Shown piece after piece: positions 1 to 7,514 of a DNA stretch of 25,564 bases. The notes under the pieces were generated by a model. The model was not told the DNA's origin, searched no databases, and worked only from the letters and a program-made list of their open reading frames with translations. How positions within the stretch are numbered: position 1 is the first letter of the stretch; each line of letters begins with the position of its first letter. The translations under genes were made by a program, and so were the position numbers. The DNA comes from an uncultured Cocleimonas sp. (lineage in GTDB: Bacteria > Pseudomonadota > Gammaproteobacteria > Thiotrichales > Thiotrichaceae), in the NCBI GenBank assembly GCA_938041705.1, contig CALISP010000243.1, positions 1 to 25,564 of the forward strand. Direction: 5' to 3'.

Positions 1-83
1 TATATATAGTTTTTAACTATTATCCATAATGGTTAGTATTTTAAATTATGTTTGAATATGCATGTTTTATAAAGTACAGCTAA

Positions 84-551
84 CTATTGGTATTTAGCTG
101 CTGTAATAAACTCCCCAAACGCTTCACACCAGATAATAACCGTATTGTATTGGCTAGGGTTAATATCTGCAGCAACAGGAATCACAAAATTTTCAAAGGT
201 TTTCACGTCACCTACCCTAATCATAGTTGTTTTGGCTTGATTAAACTCAGCTTCAGTCTCGACGAATTTAGGTGACAGATATAATTTATAATCAGGGCCA
301 GCGGCAACTTTTCCATTCAAAGAAATAAAATTTTCACCTATTGATATTGTTCCTTCGCCCCAATGTAAAAAATCACTTCCCGCTAAATCTCTTTTGAACT
401 CACCATTGAAAGTGGCTTGAGCGGTGGCTATTTCCATCTCTGTCTTACTAGGGGCATCCGGAGCAGTTAGTATTGGAAGGGCATATATACCTAGGCCAAA
501 ACCTATTGCTGCAAAGACTAAATGAGATATAAGAAGGAGTATTTTTTTCAT
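84..551 (-). CDS. DM13-domain protein, membrane-anchored or secreted
   Basis: The 155-residue product begins with a hydrophobic signal or anchor segment (about residues 4-27) and continues as a single DM13-like domain. The diagnostic features are YKLYLSP (88-94) and the C-terminal block NPSQYNTVIIWCEAFGEFIT (131-150) with one cysteine at 142. DM13 is a domain of extracytoplasmic proteins for which an electron-transfer role has been proposed in the literature; the exact function of small stand-alone bacterial versions is not established. The ATG at 549-551 is preceded by AAGG at normal spacing, which supports this start. The gene lies alone, with about 260 bases to the next gene upstream. I see no cofactor motif beyond the conserved Trp-Cys pair, so the family call is good but the function is open. 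Confidence 0.85.
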   Translation of the reverse strand: MKKILLLISHLVFAAIGFGLGIYALPILTAPDAPSKTEMEIATAQATFNGEFKRDLAGSDFLHWGEGTISIGENFISLNGKVAAGPDYKLYLSPKFVETEAEFNQAKTTMIRVGDVKTFENFVIPVAADINPSQYNTVIIWCEAFGEFITAAKYQ

Positions 552-771
552 GACTTACCTTTAGGATACGAGCGGTTAAAAAATAATGTAGTTACAATAT
601 TTTATAGTTTACTTGTAAGTGATAAGGCATTCAAAAAGCATCAGAAAACGGATGTTTTTTTATGCTCTTACTGAGATGTTTTTATATATTGATGAATAGA
701 ATAGTAAGTTGCAGTCTTATTTCAAAATGAGAATTTTAAGGGAGGCTTTAAACGTTGTATTAATAATCGTC

Positions 772-793
772 AAAAAGTAGGGGGAAGTCTTTG
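772..793 (+). repeat. Dispersed G-tract repeat, copy 1
   Basis: AAAAAGTAGGGGGAAGTCTT is a diverged copy of the element seen at 3666, 16064, 17334, 22954 and 24245 (general form AAAAGT, G-tract, TGTCTTTT). It contains the GTAG tetranucleotide also found in the 16064 copy. It lies 18 bases beyond the stop of the glycosidase-like gene and pairs with copy 2 to bracket that gene. Confidence 0.65.
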
Positions 794-811
794 TGATTAT
801 TGTTTAGCTAA

Positions 812-3493
812 TCAGCGACCACTTACCAAGACCATACCAAAATCTCTAGGTTTAGGTTTAATACTACGACTATTCCAACTGATGCGAGCATCACGGTTGC
901 CGCCATCATCGTCATCGTTAATCACTACATCCATGCTGAGTTTATTTTTAACTGCAGGTGTTTTTCCGAGTTGTTTCCAACTGATTTGTGCCCGTAATTC
1001 ATAGCCATCGTATTTTTCTTCTATTTCAAATGGAATTTCTATTTTACGATTCTTGGGGTTTTGCTTACCGAAGACCACAGTTTTCTTGCTTCTAGCAAAA
1101 ATGAAATGGTAATCATTTTTCTTATCAAATTTAGAGCCACGACTATTGTTTGTATCGATAAAAAATTCAATAGAATCATCATTGATAGGATCAGATGAGT
1201 CCTCGCTTATTTCTTTGTCGTAAACTTTGGCACTGAGGTAGATATTCTTTTTATTCCACTTAACTTGCCATTTTCCTGAAATATCACGCTTGTCCCAAGT
1301 TTCACCTTCTAGTAAAAGGTTTAAAGCTTGTGGGTTCTCAAAACGATAATTGAGTTTGTTTTCTTTAGTGGCTTTCTTTTTAGCAGGTCGAATAACGATT
1401 CTAGGTTTATTCGGGTCCAATGTTTTTAAGTATTTAGCTACTTTAGAAGAAGTCGGTTGAGCTTTTTGTGATTGTTTGTCCCATGTCCACCAGCGTTGAT
1501 TATCTTGCATGAATTTTAAAGATGCTTGTAACTTTGGCGCTTTATCTAATGGTTGTCTAATGTGTTCTTTAAGTCCCCAACAACCACTCCAGTTACAACT
1601 TCTCGGGGCACTAAAAGCCACAAATAAATCAGCACCTAAACCTTTCCATTCTTTGTATAACTCTTGATATAAATCATTCATGCGCGAATCACGATTAGCG
1701 GCATAAAAGAGCGGATTGGGATGTTGTAAATAGTCTCGAGCAGCCCAATCTACCAAACCTTGTCCACCTTCATAAGCAATTAGACTGATTCCAAATTCAC
1801 GTGCTAGGTCAGCATGCTTTTCTAGTTCTTCCATGATTTTAGGTAATGATCGATAAGACTTCTTGTCAGTGAGTAACTTGAAGATATCGCTAACTGTTTT
1901 TGACTCACGAAAACCCTTTAAGTTACCACCAATATAGGGTGCTATAGCAACAGCATCTGTTGATTTATAGGTATCGTTATACGCGAGAATAATACTGCTT
2001 ATATCAGGACGAGTATCCCATCCACCTATAATGCGCACAAACTGCTTACGATCATTTTTGATATGGCCGCCATAGACATCAGCCCAAATGTCAAAAAACT
2101 CAACCGAGCGTTTGGCATAATATTTGTATCCTGCAAGAAGAGCATCTTGATCAAGTTTTTGCGCGATACCCATTTTTTGAACATGTTCGTTATGAACAAA
2201 ATTCGCATTCCAAGCTTCGTTGGTATATTCAATATAAGGCGTTAAATCTGGATCTAGATGCTTTTTTACATATTGCGCAAATTTACGCATGTAATTGTCA
2301 TCGGCGATATGTGGCACGTTTAACCACGGATTAGCCTTGAGGCGATTGGCAAGTTCTATTTGTATTTCAAGCGGTGCGCCACGCGAGCCATAGATACCTC
2401 CCCATGTTGCTTCTTGAATATGTGGGCGTTGATCCCAGCGTTCATCAGAGTTACGCGTAATGCCTGACATCGGCATGAGTCGAATCACACCAAAATCTTT
2501 CATGAAGTTCAGATAATCAGGGTTGAATATAAGTGAGGAGGAGTGTGTTTTGAAGTCTAAAAACTTTGCATCATTGTCATTACTAGAACAGTCTGCTCGA
2601 CTAGTAACATGTGTGTAAGGTGAACCTTCGCAAATACCACCTGGCATAATAATACGTATGTTTTTTAATGGATTGTTTACGTTAGATTGCGTAATTTGAG
2701 CAACCGCTGTCATAAAACCGTCAGCACGTGCATCGAAACTTATGATATCTTCGCCATCTTTGCGCGAGACTAATTTAGCATTTTGTAAGTAATCTATTTG
2801 GCCTTCACCATCATATAAAACAGAGTAATTGCCTTTGGGTATAGCTGCGAGAGCAACATTGCGAAGGAAGAAAACCCCTGCCTTGCCACCATTTAGTTTA
2901 ATTGGCCAGCCGTTTTTATCATATTCAACTTCGGCATTTGTTAGGCAAGGTTGATCTTGTTTTCGACAACGTATATTTTCATTAAAGGGTGTTGCTACAC
3001 GAAATAAATCTATAAAAGGAATACTCGCATCTTGCTCAAATACTTCATTGGAATTTATTCCTAAAGAAGAGTTTTTATTATGAATATTAGTACTTTGTTT
3101 AGAAGTAATTATTGGACTTAGCTTTGCCACTACAAGTTTTGAATCTACTGTTTTGGATGTTTTTTTATTAGCCTCTACTTTTGTTTCAGATACGTTTTGT
3201 TCAACTTTTTTGGTCGAATTGATTGAAGTTGAGTTATCAGAAACTGGTTTTTCCAAATCAGATTTTTTTGTAACTATTTCTTTCGATTCTGATGACTTTG
3301 TTTTTTTGTTTTTTTCGATATTACCTTGAATTTCATCTAAATTAACATCTTCAGAAATAGCCATAAATTTAGAGATATCATTAAACTCATTAGCTTTTAC
3401 TTTAGGTGCTTGTAAGAAATAAACAGCTAAAATAATAGACATAAATATGGCAATAAATGCGGCAATATAAACAAATAGGGAGCGTATCGTCAT
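812..3493 (-). CDS. Membrane-anchored glycosidase-like protein with C-terminal CBM9-like domain
   Basis: Numbered from the ATG at 3493 (893 residues), the protein has one N-terminal membrane segment (about 5-27), a Lys/Ser/Thr-rich linker (about 35-150), a large central region (about 160-680) and a C-terminal domain (about 715-893). The central region carries IEYTNEAWNA with Glu426 and LIAYEGGQGL with Glu575. These look like the acid/base and nucleophile strands of clan GH-A TIM-barrel glycosidases, but I cannot name a GH family. The C-terminal domain has the DDSIEFFIDTN signature of CBM9-type carbohydrate-binding modules. A TTG 20 codons upstream (3553) has no ribosome site; the ATG is followed at once by the membrane segment, so I prefer it, though its own RBS is weak. 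It probably acts on polysaccharide outside the inner membrane. No other polysaccharide gene is nearby. Confidence 0.75.
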   Translation of the reverse strand: MTIRSLFVYIAAFIAIFMSIILAVYFLQAPKVKANEFNDISKFMAISEDVNLDEIQGNIEKNKKTKSSESKEIVTKKSDLEKPVSDNSTSINSTKKVEQNVSETKVEANKKTSKTVDSKLVVAKLSPIITSKQSTNIHNKNSSLGINSNEVFEQDASIPFIDLFRVATPFNENIRCRKQDQPCLTNAEVEYDKNGWPIKLNGGKAGVFFLRNVALAAIPKGNYSVLYDGEGQIDYLQNAKLVSRKDGEDIISFDARADGFMTAVAQITQSNVNNPLKNIRIIMPGGICEGSPYTHVTSRADCSSNDNDAKFLDFKTHSSSLIFNPDYLNFMKDFGVIRLMPMSGITRNSDERWDQRPHIQEATWGGIYGSRGAPLEIQIELANRLKANPWLNVPHIADDNYMRKFAQYVKKHLDPDLTPYIEYTNEAWNANFVHNEHVQKMGIAQKLDQDALLAGYKYYAKRSVEFFDIWADVYGGHIKNDRKQFVRIIGGWDTRPDISSIILAYNDTYKSTDAVAIAPYIGGNLKGFRESKTVSDIFKLLTDKKSYRSLPKIMEELEKHADLAREFGISLIAYEGGQGLVDWAARDYLQHPNPLFYAANRDSRMNDLYQELYKEWKGLGADLFVAFSAPRSCNWSGCWGLKEHIRQPLDKAPKLQASLKFMQDNQRWWTWDKQSQKAQPTSSKVAKYLKTLDPNKPRIVIRPAKKKATKENKLNYRFENPQALNLLLEGETWDKRDISGKWQVKWNKKNIYLSAKVYDKEISEDSSDPINDDSIEFFIDTNNSRGSKFDKKNDYHFIFARSKKTVVFGKQNPKNRKIEIPFEIEEKYDGYELRAQISWKQLGKTPAVKNKLSMDVVINDDDDGGNRDARISWNSRSIKPKPRDFGMVLVSGR

Positions 3494-3665
3494 TTCTTTA
3501 ATTATCAGTGAATTATGTTTGTAGGATCTTTGATTTGAGGCTGCAGTAATCAATCATAATAGTTTGATCGATTACTTTGTCGTGTTTCATGATCTTAGTG
3601 GGGTAGGATGGGATTTAGTTTCAATGTAAACAAGTCAATTTGTATGAACAGAGTTAAAAAGTACC

Positions 3666-3689
3666 TAAAAGGTGGGGGGTGTCTTTTTT
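3666..3689 (+). repeat. Dispersed G-tract repeat, copy 2
   Basis: TAAAAGGTGGGGGGTGTCTT followed by more T is a strong match to the repeat family. It overlaps the stop codon of the CbiX-like gene and lies about 170 bases upstream of the glycosidase-like start. It has the same orientation as copy 1. A small ACCT-AAA-AGGT hairpin beside it, with a T-run on the minus strand, could add weak terminator function for the CbiX-like gene. Confidence 0.75.
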
Positions 3690-4551
3690 ATTGCTTTATA
3701 AACGAGTTAAGTCGTTGCGCAAGGCATGCAATTAAGTTTGCATTTTGACCAATTAAAGGACTAATAGAAACGTTGAATTTCGGATGTTTTTTCATTACAG
3801 CATTGCAGATTTGTATGATGTCTCCATTTTCTCCTGCGTGCGTTCCTGCTAATAAAAACAACAATAATACGGTTGCGTGCGTTTCCCCTGATTCCGCAAG
3901 TCTACGTAAATAATCTTCTAATAATTCGCCATTAAAGTCATATTCTTTTCCTTGGCGACGTTCCATAGCGGCTTGATCAATATTTATTCCATCGGGAAGT
4001 TTTGCATCTAATGCCGAAGCTATATGTTGTCTAACGGCGTTTACTGCTGGTAATGGAGATCCATGGTCTACTAACACCAAGTTTTTAAAAGCATCCTTGG
4101 CACTATCATTTGTAGTAGAGATGACATGTTCATATAAGATTTCGACTATGCTTGGGTCACCCTGAGGCAATGGATAAAGAACTTCAGTTATATTGAGATC
4201 GAAAGAACCAAATTGCGATTCCAATTTGAGCTTTTCATCAGGTACGAAAGAAGTTAAAGCTCTACTTTTACCAAAGAAAAGTGGAAGCAATATAAAATCA
4301 CGCTCACCTACTGTTAAATGCTCAGTCATAAACTCTTGGAAAACTCGTGCAGGAATACCATCAAGTTTACTTTCAATATCTTTAAGCGTTATTCGATCTG
4401 AGTGCTTGAGTGAAACAGCGTGTACTTTTAAACCTGTTTTACCACTTAATTGATGAGCTATTTTTCTTAATTGCACTGCCGCGTCAACACGCGTAGAGCC
4501 GTTATCTACGAGCAGAATTGTTGCATTAGTTGTCGGCTGTTCATTAGTCAA
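3688..4551 (-). CDS. CbiX-like two-domain protein (sirohydrochlorin chelatase family)
   Basis: The 287-residue protein looks like two tandem CbiX/SirB halves. The second half has VDHGSP (about 162-167) and LLFLLAGTHAGENGDI, giving the two histidines that bind metal in this class II chelatase family. The first half has the equivalent segments VDNGST (15-20) and PLFFGKSRALT, in which both histidines are gone, so only one half looks competent for metal. CbiX and SirB insert cobalt or iron into sirohydrochlorin for cobalamin or siroheme. No other cobalamin or siroheme gene lies in the window, so the substrate is uncertain. The start is TTG: an in-frame TGA lies five codons upstream and no ATG precedes the first domain motif. 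Divergent from nfsA. Confidence 0.75.
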   Translation of the reverse strand: MTNEQPTTNATILLVDNGSTRVDAAVQLRKIAHQLSGKTGLKVHAVSLKHSDRITLKDIESKLDGIPARVFQEFMTEHLTVGERDFILLPLFFGKSRALTSFVPDEKLKLESQFGSFDLNITEVLYPLPQGDPSIVEILYEHVISTTNDSAKDAFKNLVLVDHGSPLPAVNAVRQHIASALDAKLPDGINIDQAAMERRQGKEYDFNGELLEDYLRRLAESGETHATVLLLFLLAGTHAGENGDIIQICNAVMKKHPKFNVSISPLIGQNANLIACLAQRLNSFIKQ

Positions 4552-4679
4552 AGCGTTATATTCTCAATTTGGTATCTATTTGAAGTAAGCAAAATACATT
4601 GTAATTGAGTACAGAAGCATTAGTCTAGTAAGCTCATTTTTTATGATTACTAGTAGAGAGTAAGAGAGACCCACAAATT

Positions 4680-5444
4680 ATGAATTCCGATAGCCTTTTA
4701 GAAAGTAATTCAGAAACAATCGAACTTATGCTCAAACATCGATCGATTCGAAAATTTATCGATAAACCCATTTCAAATTCAGATTTAGAGCATTTAATTC
4801 TTGCTGGTCAAGCAGCTGCATCTTCTAGTTTTATCCAGGCTTATTCAATCATTCGTGTAACGGATAAAGCTGTTAGAGCAAAAATTGCAGAAGCAGCAGG
4901 TGGTCAAAGTTGGATAAATGAAGCACCAGAGTTCTTAGTTTATTGTGCAGACTTGAAGCGGATTGAATTAGCTTGCGTGCAGCAAGGTCAAGGGAAACTA
5001 GAAGGCCACACAGAACATTTTCTTGCTGCAACGGTAGATGTTGCATTAGTAGCACAGAATGTTTTGTTAGCTGCAGAGTCGGTTGGACTCGGTGGTGTTT
5101 ATATCGGAGGGATTCGAAACAATCCGCAGTTACTAGCGGATCTATTGAATTTGCCAGATCAAGTTTATCCCGTGTTTGGTATGTGTTTAGGTTGGCCAGC
5201 GATTGATCCTGAAGTTAAACCTAGATTTCCTGTCGCTTCAATATTGCACCAAGAGAAATATCAAATTGAAAAAGTAGAAGCTGATGTGACAGCTTATGAT
5301 AAGCAGATGACAGAGTATTACGGAAGTCGTGATAGTAACGCTCGACTATCTGATTGGAGTACTCAAACAGCTAAAGCAGTACAATTAAAAAAACGTGAAC
5401 ACATGTTAGATTTCTTGCAGCAACGAGGTTTATTAAAACTCTGA
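4680..5444 (+). CDS. nfsA: Oxygen-insensitive NAD(P)H nitroreductase, NfsA family
   Basis: The 254-residue protein has the nitroreductase fold and length usual for NfsA. HRSIRKF (20-26) supplies the N-terminal basic residues that hold the FMN phosphate, SSSFIQAYSIIRV is the following FMN-site segment, and GLGGVYIGGIRNNP with FGMCLGWP mark the core. The C-terminal tail of about 60 residues after the core is typical of NfsA/FRP rather than short NfsB. Such enzymes are cytoplasmic homodimeric FMN proteins that reduce nitroaromatics and quinones by two electrons. The ATG has a purine-rich RBS (AAGAGAG). The gene stands alone and is divergent from the CbiX-like gene. Its physiological substrate here is unknown. 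Confidence 0.9.
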   Translation: MNSDSLLESNSETIELMLKHRSIRKFIDKPISNSDLEHLILAGQAAASSSFIQAYSIIRVTDKAVRAKIAEAAGGQSWINEAPEFLVYCADLKRIELACVQQGQGKLEGHTEHFLAATVDVALVAQNVLLAAESVGLGGVYIGGIRNNPQLLADLLNLPDQVYPVFGMCLGWPAIDPEVKPRFPVASILHQEKYQIEKVEADVTAYDKQMTEYYGSRDSNARLSDWSTQTAKAVQLKKREHMLDFLQQRGLLKL

Positions 5445-5514
5445 TATAGAAATTAGTATGAGTTTACATAAACTCTACTACCGTTTTTTATAAATAAAAA
5501 CGAGTTATTCTATA

Positions 5515-5537
5515 AAAAATAGGGGTGTTATTTTTAA
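5515..5537 (+). repeat. Degenerate G-tract repeat (possible)
   Basis: AAAAATAGGGGTGTTATTTT keeps the A-run, G-tract, TGT and T-run order of the dispersed repeat but differs in several positions. It lies between nfsA and the heat-shock gene. It may be a decayed copy or chance in AT-rich DNA. Confidence 0.3.
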
Positions 5538-5690
5538 TTCATATTTGTCCAGTGGTTTTAAAAATCTCTAAGATAATCTTGAAATACTAAAAAACAATCA
5601 TAAATTATTAAATGTGAGACGTAAGTCGCAAGTCGATTATGTCGAGCAACATTAACTTTTTATAATTTATTGCTTCTTAGGAGAATAAAC

Positions 5691-6173
5691 ATGAATACTA
5701 TAGATTTAACCCCACTATACCGCAGCAGTATTGGCTTTGACCGTTTTGGCTCATTACTTGATTCTGCGTTAAGATCAGAACAATCGGCAGGATACCCTCC
5801 GTATAATATCGAGGTAGTCGATGAGAATAAATACGCGATTACTTTGGCATTAGCAGGTTTTGATGAATCAGATATAGACATCCAAACAGAAAAAGGTGTA
5901 CTAACTGTTAAAGGTAAGAAAGAAGCTGCACAGGGCGAAAAGCAATTCTTACATCAAGGAATTGCGAACAGATCATTTGAGCGTAAATTCAATCTTGCAG
6001 ACCATGTTGAAGTCCAAGGCGCAAATTTGGACAAAGGGCTTCTTACAATCCATTTGTTACGTGAAATACCGGAAGCAATGAAACCAAAGACGATACAAAT
6101 CAATGTTACTCAAAACTTATCAAGTGACTCAAATACTGTCTCTGATAGGTTATTAAAAGAAAAAGCAGCTTAA
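5691..6173 (+). CDS. Small heat-shock protein, Hsp20/IbpA family
   Basis: From the ATG the product is 160 residues: a short N-terminal arm (LTPLYRSSIGFDRFGSLLD), an alpha-crystallin domain (about 38-135) beginning PPYNIEVVDENKYAITLALA and including GVLTVKGKK, and a short tail. The N-terminal TPLYRSSIGFDR pattern is that of proteobacterial IbpA. These are ATP-independent cytoplasmic holdases that bind unfolding proteins. I start at 5691 rather than an in-frame TTG at 5670, because TAGGAG sits seven bases before the ATG and lies inside the TTG reading. The RBS is part of a short TTCT-TAGG-AGAA hairpin, which could give mild temperature control but is weak. A strong terminator follows directly. 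Confidence 0.93.
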   Translation: MNTIDLTPLYRSSIGFDRFGSLLDSALRSEQSAGYPPYNIEVVDENKYAITLALAGFDESDIDIQTEKGVLTVKGKKEAAQGEKQFLHQGIANRSFERKFNLADHVEVQGANLDKGLLTIHLLREIPEAMKPKTIQINVTQNLSSDSNTVSDRLLKEKAA

Positions 6174-6200
6174 AGCTTTACTATTGATTGAAGTAAAAAG

Positions 6201-6226
6201 AAGGTAGTCTATGACTACCTTTTTTA
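6201..6226 (+). terminator. Rho-independent terminator after the Hsp20 gene
   Basis: Perfect 9-bp stem AAGGTAGTC / GACTACCTT with a TAT loop, followed by a T-rich run. It lies 27 bases after the Hsp20 stop and ends transcription before the hemoglobin gene. Confidence 0.92.
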
Positions 6227-6259
6227 TTGTCTCCAATACGCGATATAGAGTACTCACTC

Positions 6260-6700
6260 ATGACACAATTAACCTCAAACAGCACAGAATACGGAGAAGG
6301 TTCGGCAACTTACGAAGCCGTCGGTAGTCTGCAAGGTCTACAAAAATTAGTAACTGAATTTTATCGGGTAATGCATGAATCTCCAGCCTATAGTGATATT
6401 CGTGATATGCATCCGAAAAGCTTAGAGTTATCAATTGATAAACTAGTGAGTTTTTTAAGTGGATGGATGGGAGGAGAAGCACTTTATTTAAAAAAGTACG
6501 GAGGTGGAGGTATGCCTAAAGTACATATGCATTTAAATATAGGCACAGCAGAGAGAGATATGTGGTTAGCCTGTATGCATGAAGCATTATCGCAACAGGA
6601 CTATCCAAAGTCTTTAATCGATTATTTGATGGTCCAATTTGCGTTTCCAGCAGAACGTATTCATCAAGTTAGTCAATCGGCTCATCATGATAAAAATTAA
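6260..6700 (+). CDS. Group II truncated hemoglobin
   Basis: From the ATG the protein is 146 residues. The group II trHb pattern is visible: FYRVMHESPAYSDIRDMHP around helix B to C, LSGWMGGEALYLKKYGGGG before helix F, then KVHMHLNIGTAERDMWLACM. His89 (first His of VHMHL) aligns with the proximal heme ligand of the RHLPFPIGEAERD motif of the family, and Trp102 with the conserved group II Trp G8. The usual family motif around the proximal His is modified. These globins bind O2, NO or peroxide and are cytoplasmic. A TTG reading from 6227 would start at the end of the upstream terminator, so ATG 6260 is chosen although its RBS is weak (TAGAG). Confidence 0.88.
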   Translation: MTQLTSNSTEYGEGSATYEAVGSLQGLQKLVTEFYRVMHESPAYSDIRDMHPKSLELSIDKLVSFLSGWMGGEALYLKKYGGGGMPKVHMHLNIGTAERDMWLACMHEALSQQDYPKSLIDYLMVQFAFPAERIHQVSQSAHHDKN

Positions 6701-6862
6701 TAACCACTTTTTACGTCATAGTTTTTTTGTTTGATTTATTATGTAAATAAGTTTTATTTTTCAAAAGCTTATGTGTTATTGATACTCATTGCAAAGATGA
6801 AATTGAAGTAAATTAATCTTAGGTTAAGCAATTAAGTTTAATAATCTATAATAGTTAACAAA

Positions 6863-6883
6863 TATATTGCAAGCAACAATATA
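6863..6883. promoter_or_regulatory. Inverted repeat TATATTG-N7-CAATATA
   Basis: Perfect 7-bp arms separated by seven bases, with the same half-site repeated at 6909. It lies about 110 bases upstream of the likely MarR transcription start. It could be a protein-binding site, but both arms are AT-rich and chance is possible. Confidence 0.35.
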
Positions 6884-6946
6884 ATAAATAGAGTAAACTA
6901 CTTGCAAACAATATATTATAGACGTTAAATATTGTGCTGGAAAAAT

Positions 6947-6979
6947 AATCATGTATACATGATTTATTTAGTCTATAAT
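6947..6979 (+). promoter_or_regulatory. Promoter with 18-bp palindromic operator for the MarR gene
   Basis: AATCATGTATACATGATT (6947-6964) is a perfect 18-bp palindrome. Ten bases further is a consensus -10 box TATAAT (6974-6979), so the palindrome covers the -35 position. The MarR gene starts at 7014. Length and placement are those of a MarR-family operator, so autorepression is the natural inference. Confidence 0.7.
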
Positions 6980-7013
6980 ATGTGCCTATCAAACCAATGA
7001 AATAGGTACAATC

Positions 7014-7454
7014 ATGTCAGTAGATTTAAATAGGTATATTTGTTTTAACTTTTATAACGGTTGGAGAGAAATAACAGGATTTTATAAAGACATCCTGGGT
7101 ATGGACGTTACTCCACAAAAAGTTTATGTATTAGAGCTTTTAGAGCTTGATAAAGAAATTACAATGAATGAATTATCTAAAGGTATGAATCTTGATAGCT
7201 CAGCTGTTTCAACGCTAGTTTCAAGAATGGAGAAAAAATCCCTAGTAAAACGTACACACGGCACAGAAGATCGTCGAACAGTGTTTGTTAAACTGACTCA
7301 GGAAGGTCATGAAGCTAGAGAAAAATTACGTGGAAACTTTGGAGGATTAACCGATCATATTGGAGAGGATATTTCTGAAGAAGATATTGCTACGTTACAA
7401 GAAATAGTTGCAAAGATTGCTAATAATCATAAAAAAGTACAAAGCCCTGACTAA
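7014..7454 (+). CDS. MarR-family transcriptional regulator
   Basis: The 146-residue protein has MarR architecture: an N-terminal dimerisation helix, a winged helix (about 33-95) with SSAVSTLVSRMEKKSLVKR as recognition helix region and EDRRTVFVKLT (85-95) as the wing, and a C-terminal dimerisation helix. Cys10 in YICFNFY occupies about the place of the reactive cysteine in OhrR-type peroxide sensors (LCFALY), so a redox or electrophile response is possible but not shown. The ATG follows a purine-rich AATAGGT. The perfect palindrome just upstream is its likely binding site. The next gene, 60 bases downstream on the same strand, encodes a heme-oxygenase-fold protein and is the probable regulated partner. 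Confidence 0.92.
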   Translation: MSVDLNRYICFNFYNGWREITGFYKDILGMDVTPQKVYVLELLELDKEITMNELSKGMNLDSSAVSTLVSRMEKKSLVKRTHGTEDRRTVFVKLTQEGHEAREKLRGNFGGLTDHIGEDISEEDIATLQEIVAKIANNHKKVQSPD

Positions 7455-7514
7455 GTAAGAACTTAAAAATTTGGTGTAGGGCTCCATAAAAATAAAAACA
7501 ATAGGGGCGTCAAA

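Larger units (their letters stand above)
6701..7013. other. AT-rich intergenic region upstream of the MarR gene
   Basis: About 310 bases with no supported gene. It holds an inverted repeat TATATTG-N7-CAATATA (6863-6883), a further CAATATA half-site (6909-6915), and the MarR promoter and palindrome described separately. I see no clear terminator for the hemoglobin gene. Confidence 0.6.

Noticed and set aside
6..20. ATAGTT-TTT-AACTAT hairpin as terminator of the DM13 gene
   Set aside because: The stem is almost all A-T and lies over 60 bases beyond the stop, so there is no good case.
3494..3553. TTG start that would extend the glycosidase-like protein by 20 residues
   Set aside because: No ribosome site precedes it and the ATG at 3493 directly begins the membrane segment. 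It remains a possible alternative.
4193..4453. Open frames antisense to or overlapping recognised genes (for example 4193-4453, 12897-13229, 23032-23577)
   Set aside because: They lie opposite or inside well-supported genes, resemble no family and have no separate RBS evidence.
5460..5490. GAGTTT-ACAT-AAACTC hairpin as nfsA terminator
   Set aside because: Only six pairs, and the T-run is separated from the stem by nine bases.
5578..5600. Sigma32-type promoter before the heat-shock gene (CTTGAAA at 5578)
   Set aside because: No CCCCAT-like -10 element lies at the required spacing.
5670..5690. TTG start for the heat-shock protein at 5670
   Set aside because: The reading would translate the TAGGAG ribosome site of the ATG at 5691.
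6227..6259. TTG start for the truncated hemoglobin at 6227
   Set aside because: It begins directly at the end of a strong terminator, so the codon would not lie in a normal leader; ATG 6260 fits the family start.
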